DNA from: Arthrobacter cheniae
Lineage (GTDB): Bacteria; Actinomycetota; Actinomycetes; Actinomycetales; Micrococcaceae
Reading direction: 5' to 3'
Assembly (NCBI RefSeq): GCF_003602275.1
Contig: NZ_QZVT01000002.1
Location: 372,001 to 436,000 of the forward strand
DNA length: 64,000 bases
Within the stretch, counting starts at the first letter, position 1, and the number at the start of each line of letters is the position of its first letter. Of the stretch, positions 50,619-62,048 are shown in pieces. A model generated the notes under the pieces. It did not search any database, was not told where the DNA came from, and saw only the letters and a list, made by a program, of their open reading frames with translations. The translations under genes and the position numbers were made by a program.

Positions 50619-50912
50619 CTAGGCGGATTCCGGGGTCACCGAGCCGCCGACCTTGGCGTTGTCCGCCACGATCACCACGCGGTTGGAATCGACCGAGAAG
50701 AATCCTCCGTCCACGCCCACGACCAGGCGCTCGCCGCTGACCGGCACCACCGAGAGCTCACCGGCTTCGAGGATCGCAAGGATCGGCGCGTGGCCGGGAA
50801 GGATCCCGATCTGGCCGTTGGCGGTCCGAGCATTGACCACGCGCGCCGCGCCCGACCACACGAAGTGGTCGGCCGCGACGATTTCGACTTGGAGTTCGCC
50901 CTGTGTCGCCAT
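50619..50912 (-). CDS. atpC: ATP synthase epsilon subunit
   Basis: A 97-residue central-stalk subunit. The beta-sandwich part is present (ELQVEIVAADHFVWSGAARV, GQIGILPGHAPILAILEAGE), but the length is short: it ends about 40 residues before the usual helical C-terminal domain, as in several actinobacteria. It lacks most of the helical arm that inhibits ATP hydrolysis elsewhere. It lies 5 nt after atpD. Confidence 0.93.
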   Translation of the reverse strand: MATQGELQVEIVAADHFVWSGAARVVNARTANGQIGILPGHAPILAILEAGELSVVPVSGERLVVGVDGGFFSVDSNRVVIVADNAKVGGSVTPESA

Positions 50913-50917
50913 CGGCG

Positions 50918-52420
<1,503 letters not shown>

Positions 52421-52466
52421 CTAGCTGTGCACCCGGCGCCCGCGAGGACCCGGATGAGGGAGGACA

Positions 52467-53360
52467 TCAGGAGGCGTTCAGCGCATCCGCGCCGGCGACG
52501 ATCTCCGAGAGCTCCTGGGTGATCTCCGCCTGGCGGGCGGTGTTGCGCAGGCGTGTGTACTTCTTGATGAGCTCCGTCGCGTTGTCACCTGCGGACTTCA
52601 TCGCCCGCTGGCGGGCAGCGAGCTCGCTCGCCGCTGCCTGCAGCATGGCGGCGAAGATACGCGCTTCGATGTACCTCGGAAGGAGCGCGTCCAGAACCTG
52701 CTCGGGCTCCGGCTCGTACTCGTAGAGAGGGAGGAGTTCGCCGTCCTGCGGCTCGTCCTCGTCCACGACCTCGAGCGGGAGCAGGCGCATGATGGACGGT
52801 TCCTGCACGACCATCGACCTGAACTTCGTGTAGACGACATGGATCTCCTCCACGCCACCGTCCTCGAAGTCCTTCAGGAAGGTGGACAGGAGCGCCTCAC
52901 CGACCTCGCGGGCGGTGCTGAACTCGGGAGCATCGGTGCCTCCGGTCCAGACCTTCTCGTAACCGCGGCTGCGGAAGTCGAAGTAGACCTGGGCTTTCCG
53001 GCCGATGAGGTATGCCTGGATCTCCTTGCCCTCGGAGCGGAGCGTCTCGAAGAGTCCCTCCGCCTGCTTGAGGGCACTGGCCGAGTACGAGCCGGCGAGG
53101 CCTCGGTCGGATGCCATCACCAGTACGGCTGCGCGCCGCACCTGACCGCGCTCGGTGGTCAGGGGGTGGTCGATCTCCGTCTGCGACGAGACGGCCGAGA
53201 CGGCACGTGTAATCGCGTTCGCGTACGGCAGCGCCGCGGCGACACGCGTACGTGCCTTGCCGATGCGAGAAGTCGCGATCAGTTCCATCGCCTTGAAGAT
53301 TTTCCGCGTCGATGTGGTCGAGGCGATCTTCTGGCGGTAGACCCGGATCTGGGCTCCCAT
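52467..53360 (-). CDS. atpG: ATP synthase gamma subunit
   Basis: A 297-residue rotor-shaft subunit. Conserved ends are visible: [20 protein letters not shown] with the coiled-coil N-terminal helix, and [20 protein letters not shown] with the C-terminal helix. The middle globular domain carries [13 protein letters not shown]. An AAAGGACAACA box precedes the ATG. Confidence 0.95.
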   Translation of the reverse strand: MGAQIRVYRQKIASTTSTRKIFKAMELIATSRIGKARTRVAAALPYANAITRAVSAVSSQTEIDHPLTTERGQVRRAAVLVMASDRGLAGSYSASALKQAEGLFETLRSEGKEIQAYLIGRKAQVYFDFRSRGYEKVWTGGTDAPEFSTAREVGEALLSTFLKDFEDGGVEEIHVVYTKFRSMVVQEPSIMRLLPLEVVDEDEPQDGELLPLYEYEPEPEQVLDALLPRYIEARIFAAMLQAAASELAARQRAMKSAGDNATELIKKYTRLRNTARQAEITQELSEIVAGADALNAS

Positions 53361-53375
53361 TGTTGTCCTTTCCTT

Positions 53376-53395
53376 CGCTTCCGCTAGGAGAAGCG
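53376..53395 (-). other. Small inverted repeat upstream of atpG
   Basis: CGCTTC / GAAGCG arms (6 bp) with an 8-nt centre in the atpA-atpG gap, just before the atpG ribosome site. May modulate translation. Confidence 0.35.
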
Positions 53396-53415
53396 ATCAG
53401 GCCAGGGTGCTGCAC

Positions 53416-53440
53416 GCCGGGAGGGTTGGTCCCTCCCGGC
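53416..53440 (-). other. Strong intercistronic stem-loop between atpA and atpG
   Basis: GCCGGGAGGG-ttggt-CCCTCCCGGC is a perfect 10-bp stem with a 5-nt loop, 10 nt after the atpA stop. No T-run follows. In the middle of a co-transcribed operon it is more likely a processing/stability element or a partial terminator that lowers downstream expression. Confidence 0.6.
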
Positions 53441-53450
53441 AGCAGATCCT

Positions 53451-55085
53451 CTAGCGCTTGTGCCTGACGATCTTTTCCTGCTCGACCGAATCGGCGTCGA
53501 TCGCTTCGTGCTCCTCGTGACCGGGGTGGACACCGTCCCCACCGGTACCGAAGAAGCCCTGCTTGAAGTTCGTGATCTGCGTCTTCAGCTCCTCGATCGT
53601 CGAGTCCTCGAGCTTGCCCGTCTGTGCAAGGGTGGTGAGGATCGGCGACGTGTGGCCGAGGTGTTCCAGGAACTCCGTCTCGAAGCGGTTGATGTCCTCG
53701 ACGGGTACTTCGTCGAGGTGCCCGTTCGTTCCTGCCCAGATGGAGACAACCTGCTGCTCCACCGGCATCGGTGAGTACTGGCCCTGCTTCAGCAGTTCCA
53801 TCAGGCGCGCACCACGGGTCAGCTGCTGACGTGATGCCGCGTCCAGGTCGGAGGCGAACATGGCGAACGCCTGCATGTCGCGGTACTGGGCGAGGTCGAG
53901 CTTCAACGTGCCCGAGACCTTCTTCATCGACTTCACCTGGGCGGCACCGCCGACGCGGGACACCGAGACGCCGACGTCCACGGCGGGACGCTGGTTGGCG
54001 TTGAAGAGGTCCGACTGCAGGAAGATCTGGCCGTCGGTGATGGAGATGACGTTGGTCGGGATGTAGGCCGACACGTCATTCGCCTTCGTCTCGACGAGCG
54101 GCAGGCCCGTCATCGAGCCGGCGCCGAGCTCGTCGGAGAGCTTCGCACAGCGCTCAAGGAGACGGGAGTGCAAGTAGAACACGTCGCCCGGGTAGGCCTC
54201 GCGTCCCGGCGGCCGGCGGAGCAGGAGGGATACCGCGCGGTAGGCCTCTGCCTGCTTCGAAAGGTCGTCGAACACGATCAGGACGTGCTTGCCGCCGTAC
54301 ATCCAGTGCTGCCCGATGGCGGAACCGGCGTAGGGGGCGAGGTACTTGAAGCCCGCGGGGTCGGAGGCGGGAGACGCGACGATGGTCGTGTACTCCAGGG
54401 CACCCTTGTCCTCGAGGGTCTGGCGGACCGCAGCGATGGTCGATGCCTTCTGGCCGATTGCCACGTAGATGCAGCGGACCTGCTTGTTCACGTCGCCGGA
54501 AGCCCAGTTGGCCTTCTGGTTGATGATCGTGTCCACTGCGATGGCGGTCTTGCCGGTCTGGCGGTCGCCGATGATCAGCTGGCGCTGTCCGCGGCCGATG
54601 GGAATCATCGCGTCGATGGCCTTGAGGCCGGTCTGCATCGGCTCGTGAACCGACTTGCGCTGCGTGACGCCGGGAGCCTGGGTCTCGAGCGCTCGGCGGC
54701 CCTCGGCGACGATCTCGCCCAGGTCGTCGATGGGCTGGCCCAGGGGGTCCACGACACGACCGAGGAATGCGTCGCCGACGGGAACCGAGAGGATCTCGCC
54801 CGTGCGGTGCACTTCCTGGCCTTCTTCGATGCCGTTGTAGTCACCGAGGACGACGACACCGATTTCACGGGTGTCGAGGTTCTGGGCGAGTCCGAGCGTG
54901 CCGTCCTCGAACCGCAGCAGCTCATTGGCCATGACCGAGGGGAGTCCCTCGACACGGGCAATGCCGTCGCTGGCGGTGGTCACGCGGCCGACTTCGACGC
55001 GCTCCGCGTTTCCGGGCTCGTAGGACGCCGCAAAGTCGTTCAACGCACTACGAACGTCTTCGGCGTTGATGGTCAATTCGGCCAT
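53451..55085 (-). CDS. atpA: ATP synthase alpha subunit
   Basis: A 544-residue regulatory/nucleotide-binding subunit. P-loop [15 protein letters not shown] (near 168-182), the [15 protein letters not shown] region, and [18 protein letters not shown] [12 protein letters not shown]. It is about 30 residues longer than E. coli AtpA, ending with [20 protein letters not shown] and [12 protein letters not shown]. This acidic-basic tail resembles the C-terminal extension of mycobacterial alpha, which is reported to suppress ATP hydrolysis. A similar role here is inference. An AGGAGAGCAGGGA box lies upstream. Confidence 0.96.
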   Translation of the reverse strand: MAELTINAEDVRSALNDFAASYEPGNAERVEVGRVTTASDGIARVEGLPSVMANELLRFEDGTLGLAQNLDTREIGVVVLGDYNGIEEGQEVHRTGEILSVPVGDAFLGRVVDPLGQPIDDLGEIVAEGRRALETQAPGVTQRKSVHEPMQTGLKAIDAMIPIGRGQRQLIIGDRQTGKTAIAVDTIINQKANWASGDVNKQVRCIYVAIGQKASTIAAVRQTLEDKGALEYTTIVASPASDPAGFKYLAPYAGSAIGQHWMYGGKHVLIVFDDLSKQAEAYRAVSLLLRRPPGREAYPGDVFYLHSRLLERCAKLSDELGAGSMTGLPLVETKANDVSAYIPTNVISITDGQIFLQSDLFNANQRPAVDVGVSVSRVGGAAQVKSMKKVSGTLKLDLAQYRDMQAFAMFASDLDAASRQQLTRGARLMELLKQGQYSPMPVEQQVVSIWAGTNGHLDEVPVEDINRFETEFLEHLGHTSPILTTLAQTGKLEDSTIEELKTQITNFKQGFFGTGGDGVHPGHEEHEAIDADSVEQEKIVRHKR

Positions 55086-55169
55086 CTCAGTCCCTGCTCT
55101 CCTGTGTTGTGATCACCATGGGATGCGTGGCGACCGGGGTGTGATTCAGTTGATGACATGGAAGGAACA

Positions 55170-55183
55170 AGGCGCGAACGCCT
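55170..55183 (-). other. Tetraloop hairpin at the atpH stop
   Basis: On the minus strand AGGCG-TTCG-CGCCT: a 5-bp stem with a TTCG loop, overlapping the atpH stop codon. A possible intercistronic mRNA structure. Confidence 0.4.
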
Positions 55184-55993
55184 ATCCCGCCAGCTTGCGA
55201 CGGAGTTCGGACAGGCGGGTGACGACGGTCGAATCGACCATTTCGTCCCCTACGCTGACGCGCACTCCACCGATGAGTGAGGGGTCTACCTTCACGTTGA
55301 CCTTCAGCTGCCGGCCGTACATCGCGTTCAGACCGGTCGCCAGGCGTTCCTGCTGGCTTGCCGTCAGCGGACGGGTGACGCTGACGTTGGCGATCCAGCG
55401 CTGCTGGCGTGCTGCAACCAGTTCGAGGAACCGCCCGACGAGCGCTGCGGGCTTCATGCCCCGCGGGGCCCGAACGGCCTGGCTGATCAGCAGCCGTGCT
55501 GCCGGCCCGGCCTGCGGCACGAGCTTCAGGCCGAGGGCCACCTTCGACTCCGGGGTGGCCTGCGCTTCCGACAGCGCCCTCTGCAGGGCGTGGTTGGACG
55601 CGACCACCTGGACGAAGGAGTACAGCTCGTTCTCGAGCTCTTCCAAGCCCTCCACACCGCTGCCCTGCTCGGCCACCGAGATGACCACGGTGGCCGCGAG
55701 GGTCTCCAGGGCGTCACCGATGTCGCGAGCATTGCCCCAGCGCTCACCGACGAGGTCGCGGACGATACTCGCCGCTTCGGGCGAGACACGACCGGCGATC
55801 AGCTGATCGACGAGCACCGCTTTGTCGCTGCCGGTGCGTGAGGGATCCGTCAGCGCACGGCGGAGGCCTGCATTGCTGTCCAGGATCACCAGGACACCGA
55901 ACAGGTCCTCGGCCAGTGCCAGGTCGGCGCCGGGCAGTCGCGGCTCCAGTCCTTGACGGACCTTCGCCAGGGAGAGGCTCGATACTCCTGCCA

Positions 55994-55994
<1 letters not shown>
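55182..55994 (-). CDS. atpH: ATP synthase delta subunit
   Basis: A 270-residue peripheral-stalk subunit linking b to the alpha crown. The N-terminal segment is longer than the roughly 180 residues of E. coli delta, as in other actinobacteria. The C-terminal RPLTASQQERLATGLNAMYG and VDPSLIGGVRVSVGDEMVD are the conserved end. Its ATG shares one base with the atpF stop (TAATG), so the two are coupled; in mycobacteria b and delta are fused. Confidence 0.94.
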
Positions 55995-56548
<554 letters not shown>

Positions 56549-56595
56549 TCACCCGTCTTTCTTCAACTGGTCTTCGGTCGGTCGGAGCGGCTGTG

Positions 56596-56811
56596 TCAGG
56601 CGCCGATGACGAAGGCGAAGACGAGACCCAGGATCGCGAGGGCTTCGGTCAACGCCAGTCCGAGGAAGGCGATGGGCTGGAGGACACGCTGTGCCTCAGG
56701 CTGGCGAGCTACACCATTGATGTAGGCCGCGAAGACGAGACCCACGCCGATACCACCGCCGATTGCGGAGAGACCGTATCCAACGAGGTTGAGGCTACCC
56801 TGTACTTCCAT
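56596..56811 (-). CDS. atpE: ATP synthase c subunit
   Basis: A 71-residue proteolipid with two helices joined by a polar loop (ARQPEA). The ion-carrying carboxylate is Glu56 in [11 protein letters not shown] of helix 2; Arg36 of the loop contacts F1. The proton is the likely ion. The gly-rich first helix ([17 protein letters not shown]) packs the ring. Bedaquiline-type inhibitors target this position in mycobacteria. Confidence 0.96.
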   Translation of the reverse strand: MEVQGSLNLVGYGLSAIGGGIGVGLVFAAYINGVARQPEAQRVLQPIAFLGLALTEALAILGLVFAFVIGA

Positions 56812-56886
56812 TGTGTTCCTTTCAAGATGCCGCCTTGATGCGACAGGTTGTTTGGGATCATCCCCGACGGGGAAGACGTGTGTGAA

Positions 56887-57708
56887 TCAGTGGGCGTCGG
56901 CGTGCAGGGCGCCTTCGATGTAGATCGCGGCGAGCAACGTGAACACGTAGGCCTGCAGGACCATGATCAGCGCCTCGAGCATGTACATCGCGATCGAGCC
57001 GACGAGGACGAGGACGCTGGTCCCCTGGAGGAAGATGTTGCCCGTCATGACCATGTACTCGATGGCCGAGCCGGCCAGGGTCACGATGAGGTGGCCGGCG
57101 AGCATCGTGGCGAAGAGTCGGAGCGAGTGGGTGACCGGCCGGACGATGAAGTTCGAGATGATCTCGATCGGCACCACGATGAGCAGGATGTACCACGGGA
57201 CGCCCGACGGGACGACGGCCAGCTTGAAGTAGCGGATGCCGTGCTTCTTGAGGCCGATACCGACCCAGAGGAAGAAGAAGAGGGCTGCGATACCGTAGGC
57301 GCTGCCCGGGTGGGAGAACGTCGGCAGCTGCAGGAACGGAATGGCCCCGAAGATGTTGTTCACCAGCACGAAGAAGAAGGCGGTGAAGAGCCAGGGGACA
57401 TAGCGGAGGAAGTCGTTCCCGCCGATGATGTCCTTGCCGATGGAGTTGCGGACGAAGCCGTAGGCCGATTCTCCCAGGAACTGGAGTTTGCCGGGCACCA
57501 TCTGCCGACGTCGTGAGGCGATGAGGAAGAAGGCGGCAATAAGGACGACCGAGAGGATGGTCAGCAGCATCTGCTTACCGAATCCGGCCTCCAGCAGGAC
57601 GCCGTACTCGCCACCCCACGGGAGGATGTCCCTGTAGTGGGTGTCCTCGATCGTCGGGGCTACGAATCCCTCTTCGGTAGTTGCGGCCGGGAGCGCAAGC
57701 GCGATCAA
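56887..57708 (-). CDS. atpB: ATP synthase a subunit
   Basis: A 273-residue stator channel subunit with about 6 helices. The essential Arg is in HSLRLFATMLAGH, with the PVTHSLRLF context. The C-terminal helix LQAYVFTLLAAIYIEGALH carries the Gln/Glu proton-path residues. The start is a TTG at 57708 with AGAGAGGAAACGCG upstream; no better codon exists. Confidence 0.93.
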   Translation of the reverse strand: MIALALPAATTEEGFVAPTIEDTHYRDILPWGGEYGVLLEAGFGKQMLLTILSVVLIAAFFLIASRRRQMVPGKLQFLGESAYGFVRNSIGKDIIGGNDFLRYVPWLFTAFFFVLVNNIFGAIPFLQLPTFSHPGSAYGIAALFFFLWVGIGLKKHGIRYFKLAVVPSGVPWYILLIVVPIEIISNFIVRPVTHSLRLFATMLAGHLIVTLAGSAIEYMVMTGNIFLQGTSVLVLVGSIAMYMLEALIMVLQAYVFTLLAAIYIEGALHADAH

Positions 57709-57793
57709 CGCGTTTCCTCTCTGCAGTGTCCATCATTGGGCAAGATCTGTTCGGCCGAAGCGTGACTGGTCCGACTCGTTAAGTTAAGGGGAA

Positions 57794-58111
57794 TCACTCG
57801 GGTCCTACCTCGGCACCGGGCGTCGTCCGGAGTCCGCTTCGCGGATTCGGCGTGTGGTCCCGAGTGAGGTTGTGCATGTGGGAGAGGTAGAAACCCCCCG
57901 CTGCACCTAAGAACGCTCCCGCCAGCACCAACCAGCGCGTGTCGAGGAGGTTATCCAGGCCCCAGCCTATCAAACTCCACACCAGGATCCCGCCAATGAT
58001 GTAGCTGAAGACCGCCATACCGGCGTTGTAACCGCCGTTCGAAAAGCGCGCGTCGACCTGCTCGGACGGAGGAGCCGGATCGTTGTCCGGAGCGGGGGTG
58101 GAGCCTTGCAT
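57794..58111 (-). CDS. Small AtpZ-like membrane protein of the atp operon
   Basis: A 105-residue protein with two hydrophobic helices (VFSYIIGGILVWSLIGWGLDN, then TRWLVLAGAFLGAAGGFYLS). This is the AtpZ/AtpI-2-TM layout that aids ATP synthase assembly or Mg handling. The ATG at 58111 has GAAGGACACTGAC upstream and follows the atpI stop by 1 nt (TGA-C-ATG). Confidence 0.8.
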   Translation of the reverse strand: MQGSTPAPDNDPAPPSEQVDARFSNGGYNAGMAVFSYIIGGILVWSLIGWGLDNLLDTRWLVLAGAFLGAAGGFYLSHMHNLTRDHTPNPRSGLRTTPGAEVGPE

Positions 58112-58112
58112 G

Positions 58113-58658
58113 TCAGTGTCCTTCCGTTCGATGGACAGGAGGGGCGGCATCCGAGGCAGGGGTGGCTTCCGGGCTCGGGGCGGCTTCGCCGGCGTCCTCG
58201 GCGTCGTCGTAAAGAGGTGTCCTCAACCGCGAGAAGGCGAAGACCTCGGCGACCTGCCAGGCGATGACGGTGGCGAGAGCACCCGTGAAGAACCAGGTGC
58301 GGTCGAGCCAGCCCGGCGTTCCCAGGAAGAAGAGGACGGCGGCGAAGCCGACCACCTTGATCGCATAGGTCACGGCGAAGAGCCCGAGGGCTCCGGACGG
58401 GTTCGTCCGTCCTGTGTAGTGCCCGATGAGGAGGCTGATGCCGAAGAAGGCGATCACGAGGGCGGCGCCGAAGAGCACGCTCAGGCCGGCAGCAGGCGCT
58501 GTCGCAAGGGTTGCCGCAACCGCCAGCACGACGGCGACGGTTCCGCCTGCGGCGGCACTGCGCGACAGGATCCCCAGCCAGGGCGATTCGATGGCGCCCG
58601 ATACCGGTACGAGGTTCGGGCGATCGGGTCCGTTCACCGGATGATCCGGTCGTGGCAC
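58113..58658 (-). CDS. atpI: ATP synthase protein I-like (four TM helices)
   Basis: A 181-residue protein with about four hydrophobic segments (ILSRSAAAGGTVAVVLAVAA, FGAALVIAFFGISLLIGHY, ALGLFAVTYAIKVVGFAAVL and WFFTGALATVIAWQVAEVFA), matching AtpI family proteins that assist c-ring assembly. The C-terminal roughly 35 residues are acidic and Pro/Ala-rich. The start is GTG 58658; a weak GCGGACAG box precedes it. It is the first gene of the ATP synthase operon. Confidence 0.75.
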   Translation of the reverse strand: MPRPDHPVNGPDRPNLVPVSGAIESPWLGILSRSAAAGGTVAVVLAVAATLATAPAAGLSVLFGAALVIAFFGISLLIGHYTGRTNPSGALGLFAVTYAIKVVGFAAVLFFLGTPGWLDRTWFFTGALATVIAWQVAEVFAFSRLRTPLYDDAEDAGEAAPSPEATPASDAAPPVHRTEGH

Positions 58659-58774
58659 GTTCTGTCCGCTCTGTCTGCTGCGCCGTCCGGCGCCCTGCTG
58701 CTCCTCCGCCGACGGCGTCGGGAGGTCTGATGCCGGATCAGCGGAACTGGTCGTCGTCGCGCCCGGCGCCTGAA

Positions 58775-58780
58775 ATTCTA
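58775..58780 (-). promoter_or_regulatory. Candidate -10 of the ATP synthase operon
   Basis: Minus-strand TAGAAT in the 149-nt gap upstream of atpI, about 115 nt before the GTG. The -35 position is poor. Expression could also come from the upstream transferase gene. Confidence 0.35.
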
Positions 58781-58807
58781 CCGCACGCGGGGACGGGCCT
58801 CCGGGAG

Positions 58808-59830
58808 TCAGGCTTCCGCCGTCGCCCGGCGCCGGGCTACCGCGCGGAAGATCCGCGGCGAATAGAGGTAGAGCGCGACGACGACGGCCGCGAACAGCGA
58901 AACGGACACCGCGAGGGGCGCGGGGGCAGTAGCGAGCACGAAGCCGGCGGCAGCGGTCAGCGCAGAGAGGATGCTGACGAAGATCGACACCTGGACGTGG
59001 TTGAGGCCGGCGTCCGTCAGCCGCTGGTAGACGTGCTGGCGGTGCGCAGTCGAGAGCCGCTCACCGCGTCTGGCCCGCCGGAGGAACGTGGTGAACGTGT
59101 CCGCGAGGTAGATCAGCACCGGCGAGAGGAGATATTCGAGGTAGACCCCGGCGAGTAGTCCGGTCACGGCGATGGCGGCGATGGAAGCGCCGAGCAGATA
59201 GCTGCCCACGTCTCCGAGGAACACGAAGCCCCTCCCCAGATTCCACGGCAGGAATCCCGTGAAGGCAGCGGCGACCACGAGGCCCGCGACCGTCAGCCAC
59301 ACCTGGTCGCTCAGCACGCCCGCCCACGAATAGAACAGGCCGACGACCAACCCGTGCATGCCCGAGATCCCATTGATACCGTCCATGAAGTTGGTGGCAT
59401 TGATGTAGGTGGCGAAGGCGACGGCTCCGACCGGGACCCACCAGTAGCTGCTGTCGTCGATCGACGTCGCGAGCGCGGCAGTGCCGATCGCCCCGATGAC
59501 GAGTTGCGCCGACAGGCGGACCCTGACGGACAGGCCGCGGAAGTCCTCGACCCAGCCGAGGGTGGAGGCTGCTGCCACCAGGACGACGATGACGAGGATC
59601 AGCGAGCGGTCGACCGCGACCAGACCCGTGACGAGCGAAAGGATCAGCGCTGCCAGGATCGCCACCGCCACGGCCAGTCCCATCCCGCGGATGACGACGG
59701 TGCTGTGGGAGGACCTGTCATTGGGGATGTCGATGACCCCCAGCCGCCGGAGCAGGGGCTTCACGACAACCGGCAGTGCAAGCGAGAGGACGAGCGCGAC
59801 AAGCCCGACGACGACCAGGAGGACGCTCAC
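58808..59830 (-). CDS. Undecaprenyl-phosphate sugar-1-phosphate transferase (WecA/TagO/MraY family)
   Basis: A 340-residue membrane enzyme with about 10 helices that moves a HexNAc-1-phosphate from UDP-sugar to undecaprenyl phosphate, the first membrane step of wall glycopolymer synthesis. Catalytic motifs: DDSSYWWVPVG, the ATNFMDGINGISG region, FLGDVGSYLLG and the sugar-binding HRQHVYQRL. The start overlaps the downstream end of the dehydratase gene by 4 nt. In many actinobacteria a family member lies just upstream of atpI; here it is also tied to a nucleotide-sugar dehydratase. Confidence 0.92.
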   Translation of the reverse strand: MSVLLVVVGLVALVLSLALPVVVKPLLRRLGVIDIPNDRSSHSTVVIRGMGLAVAVAILAALILSLVTGLVAVDRSLILVIVVLVAAASTLGWVEDFRGLSVRVRLSAQLVIGAIGTAALATSIDDSSYWWVPVGAVAFATYINATNFMDGINGISGMHGLVVGLFYSWAGVLSDQVWLTVAGLVVAAAFTGFLPWNLGRGFVFLGDVGSYLLGASIAAIAVTGLLAGVYLEYLLSPVLIYLADTFTTFLRRARRGERLSTAHRQHVYQRLTDAGLNHVQVSIFVSILSALTAAAGFVLATAPAPLAVSVSLFAAVVVALYLYSPRIFRAVARRRATAEA

Positions 59831-61845
59831 GACGCACCGCCGCCGGCACCGGAGGTGGAGGGCGTGGACGGCCGCGACGCCGAGGTGGGGCTGCTATGGC
59901 GGACGGTGCCTGCCGCGTCGTTCTTCTCGTACGCCGATCCGCCGTCGGGAGTGGCACCGGGCGTGGCACCGGGCTCGATGGCACCGAGCTCCGTGGCTGC
60001 ATCGAGCGATGCGATGCTCCGCTGGTCGTGTCCGAAGCCGCCCTCGGCTTTCCATTCCTGCAGGCTGAGCTGCTGCGGGTCGAGCGGCACCACCGAGGTG
60101 TGCGAGATCTTCGGGTGGAGTGGACGGGAGTCCTCCTCCCCCACGCCCATCAGGTCCTCGTGCATCTTCTCGCCGGGCCGCAGTCCCGTGAAGACGATAT
60201 CGATGTCCTTGCCGGACATCGCGATCATGCGCTGCGCGACGTCGAGGATCTTCACGGGTTCCCCCATGTCGAGGATCAGCACCTCGCCTCCCCTGCCGAT
60301 CGCACCGGCCTGCACCACGAGCTGGCATGCCTCGGGAATGGTCATGAAGAACCGGGTGACGTCGGGGTCGGTCACGGTGATCGGACCGCCGTTTCGGATC
60401 TGCTCCGTGAACAGCGGGAGCATGGAGCCGCGACTGCCGATGACATTGCCGAAGCGGACGGACACGAAGCGCTGCCCCGTGCGCTCCGCGTGCCAGGACG
60501 TGAGCTTCTCCGCGACGCGCTTGGAGTGACCGAGGACGCTCGTCGGATCGGCTGCCTTGTCCGTCGAGATGTTGACGAAGTTGGTGACGCCTACCGCCGC
60601 GGATGCCTGCAGGACATTGAGCGATCCCTGGACGTTGGTCTTCCAGGCCTCCTCGGGATACTGCTCCAGCAGGGACACGTGCTTGAGGGCTGCCGCGTGG
60701 AACACGACCTGCGGCCTGCGGTCCTCGAAGATGTCGAGCAGGGCGTCGGCGTCGCGGATGTCCGCCAGCACGGTATCCCTGCCGGTCAGGAGGCCGCGTC
60801 CGGTGAGGGATATCTGCGTGGACTGCAGGCCGGTCTCGTCGCGGTCCAGCATGATGAGCTCGGCCGGGGCGAAGGCCGAGAGCTGCCGGCACAGCTCCGA
60901 GCCGATCGAGCCACCGGCACCTGTCACCAGCACTCGCTTGCCGGTGATGTAGCCGGCCACGTCGTCGGGGTGGATGTCCACCGGGCGCCGCCCGATGAGG
61001 TCCTCGACGGCGACCTCGCGGAAATCGGCGATCGCCGGGCCCGTGGCCCCGAGCATGTCCCGCAGCGGGGGCAGGACCAGCACCTTGATCCCGAGGCCCG
61101 CCACGAGGTCGGAGACCCGGCGCACCTGCGCCGCCTCGACCTCCGAGAAGGCGATGACGAGGATCGATGCCTGGGTCCTCGTAGCCACCTCACGCAGGTC
61201 GTCGATGCGGCCCAGGACGGGCACGGCGGAGAGTCGGAGGTGCTTCTTGGCGGGATCGTCGTCGATCAGCCCGACGGGGAAGTAGGGCGATTCCGGATCC
61301 TGCATCATCCGGTTGACGAGGGAGTTGCCGAGGAACCCGGCTCCGTAGATCAGCGTGCGCTGGGCGTCCTCGCCCGGCTTCGCCTTGCTCTCGACGTACA
61401 TCCTCTTGAGGTACCGCGTGGCCGCGAGGAACATGCAGGCGAACGGGAAGGCGATGATGCCGATGCTCCGCGGCACCTCGATCACGGTGAAGAACGCGAC
61501 GCTGACCAGGACGAGGATCACCCCGACGAGCACCGCGACGATGACCAGGAGCTTCGCCTCGTGGAAGCTGCCGAAGCTGTACCTGCCGCGATAGAGCGCG
61601 AAACTCAGGCCCACCACCAGCTGCGCGACCACGGCGACCGCACAGAATGCTGCGATGCCCGGGACGTTGACTTCCTTGACGAGGAGTTCGTAGCGCAGGA
61701 TCAGCGCAAGGAGGATGGCGACGATCCAGGCCGCCGCATCCAGCAGGTACTGCGACCACAACCAGATGGCCGGTTTGTCGCCGGTCGAGGCTGCGGCGGT
61801 GGAGCCGGGTGTCCGGGCGGTAGCCCGGCCTTCGTTGAGTCCCAT
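59827..61845 (-). CDS. Membrane UDP-sugar 4,6-dehydratase (FlaA1/WbpM/PglF/CapD family)
   Basis: A 672-residue two-part enzyme. The N-terminal third has about four membrane helices followed by a Rossmann-type domain with LIYGAGFLGNSLVNRM. The C-terminal half is an SDR: VTGAGGSIGSELCRQL (NAD site), FHAAALKHVSLLEQYPEEAW, the STDKAADPTSVLGHSKRVAE active region, and VRFGNVIGSRGSM. These make a 4-keto-6-deoxy sugar from UDP-GlcNAc for polysaccharide. I start at ATG 61845 (MGLNEG) with AGGA 4 nt upstream; earlier in-frame ATGs lack a ribosome site. A Gly/Ser/Ala tail of about 40 residues ends the protein. Confidence 0.9.
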   Translation of the reverse strand: MGLNEGRATARTPGSTAAASTGDKPAIWLWSQYLLDAAAWIVAILLALILRYELLVKEVNVPGIAAFCAVAVVAQLVVGLSFALYRGRYSFGSFHEAKLLVIVAVLVGVILVLVSVAFFTVIEVPRSIGIIAFPFACMFLAATRYLKRMYVESKAKPGEDAQRTLIYGAGFLGNSLVNRMMQDPESPYFPVGLIDDDPAKKHLRLSAVPVLGRIDDLREVATRTQASILVIAFSEVEAAQVRRVSDLVAGLGIKVLVLPPLRDMLGATGPAIADFREVAVEDLIGRRPVDIHPDDVAGYITGKRVLVTGAGGSIGSELCRQLSAFAPAELIMLDRDETGLQSTQISLTGRGLLTGRDTVLADIRDADALLDIFEDRRPQVVFHAAALKHVSLLEQYPEEAWKTNVQGSLNVLQASAAVGVTNFVNISTDKAADPTSVLGHSKRVAEKLTSWHAERTGQRFVSVRFGNVIGSRGSMLPLFTEQIRNGGPITVTDPDVTRFFMTIPEACQLVVQAGAIGRGGEVLILDMGEPVKILDVAQRMIAMSGKDIDIVFTGLRPGEKMHEDLMGVGEEDSRPLHPKISHTSVVPLDPQQLSLQEWKAEGGFGHDQRSIASLDAATELGAIEPGATPGATPDGGSAYEKNDAAGTVRHSSPTSASRPSTPSTSGAGGGAS

Positions 61846-62048
61846 GATTCCTAACGGTGTCATGCAGGCCGACACCGCCTTCCACACTTCACGTGCTGCC
61901 GCCGGGAGACCCGGCACCGGTAGTGCCGGGACGGGACCGGCAGGGGCTGGAACGCGGTGTAATAGACTGCTACTACCCGAGAATACTAACTGCCCCGCCT
62001 GTGCCAGGCCTGTTGCGCACTGCCTTGGCGCGGCCTGGAAGGAACAGG

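Noticed and set aside
53416..53440. Intrinsic terminator between atpA and atpG
   Set aside because: Ending transcription there would remove gamma, beta and epsilon from the operon. There is also no T-run, so a processing or attenuation role is more likely.
59776..61854. Long plus-strand frame opposite the UDP-sugar dehydratase
   Set aside because: Its residues are low-complexity and Arg/Gly/His-rich, and the minus-strand gene has full family motifs.
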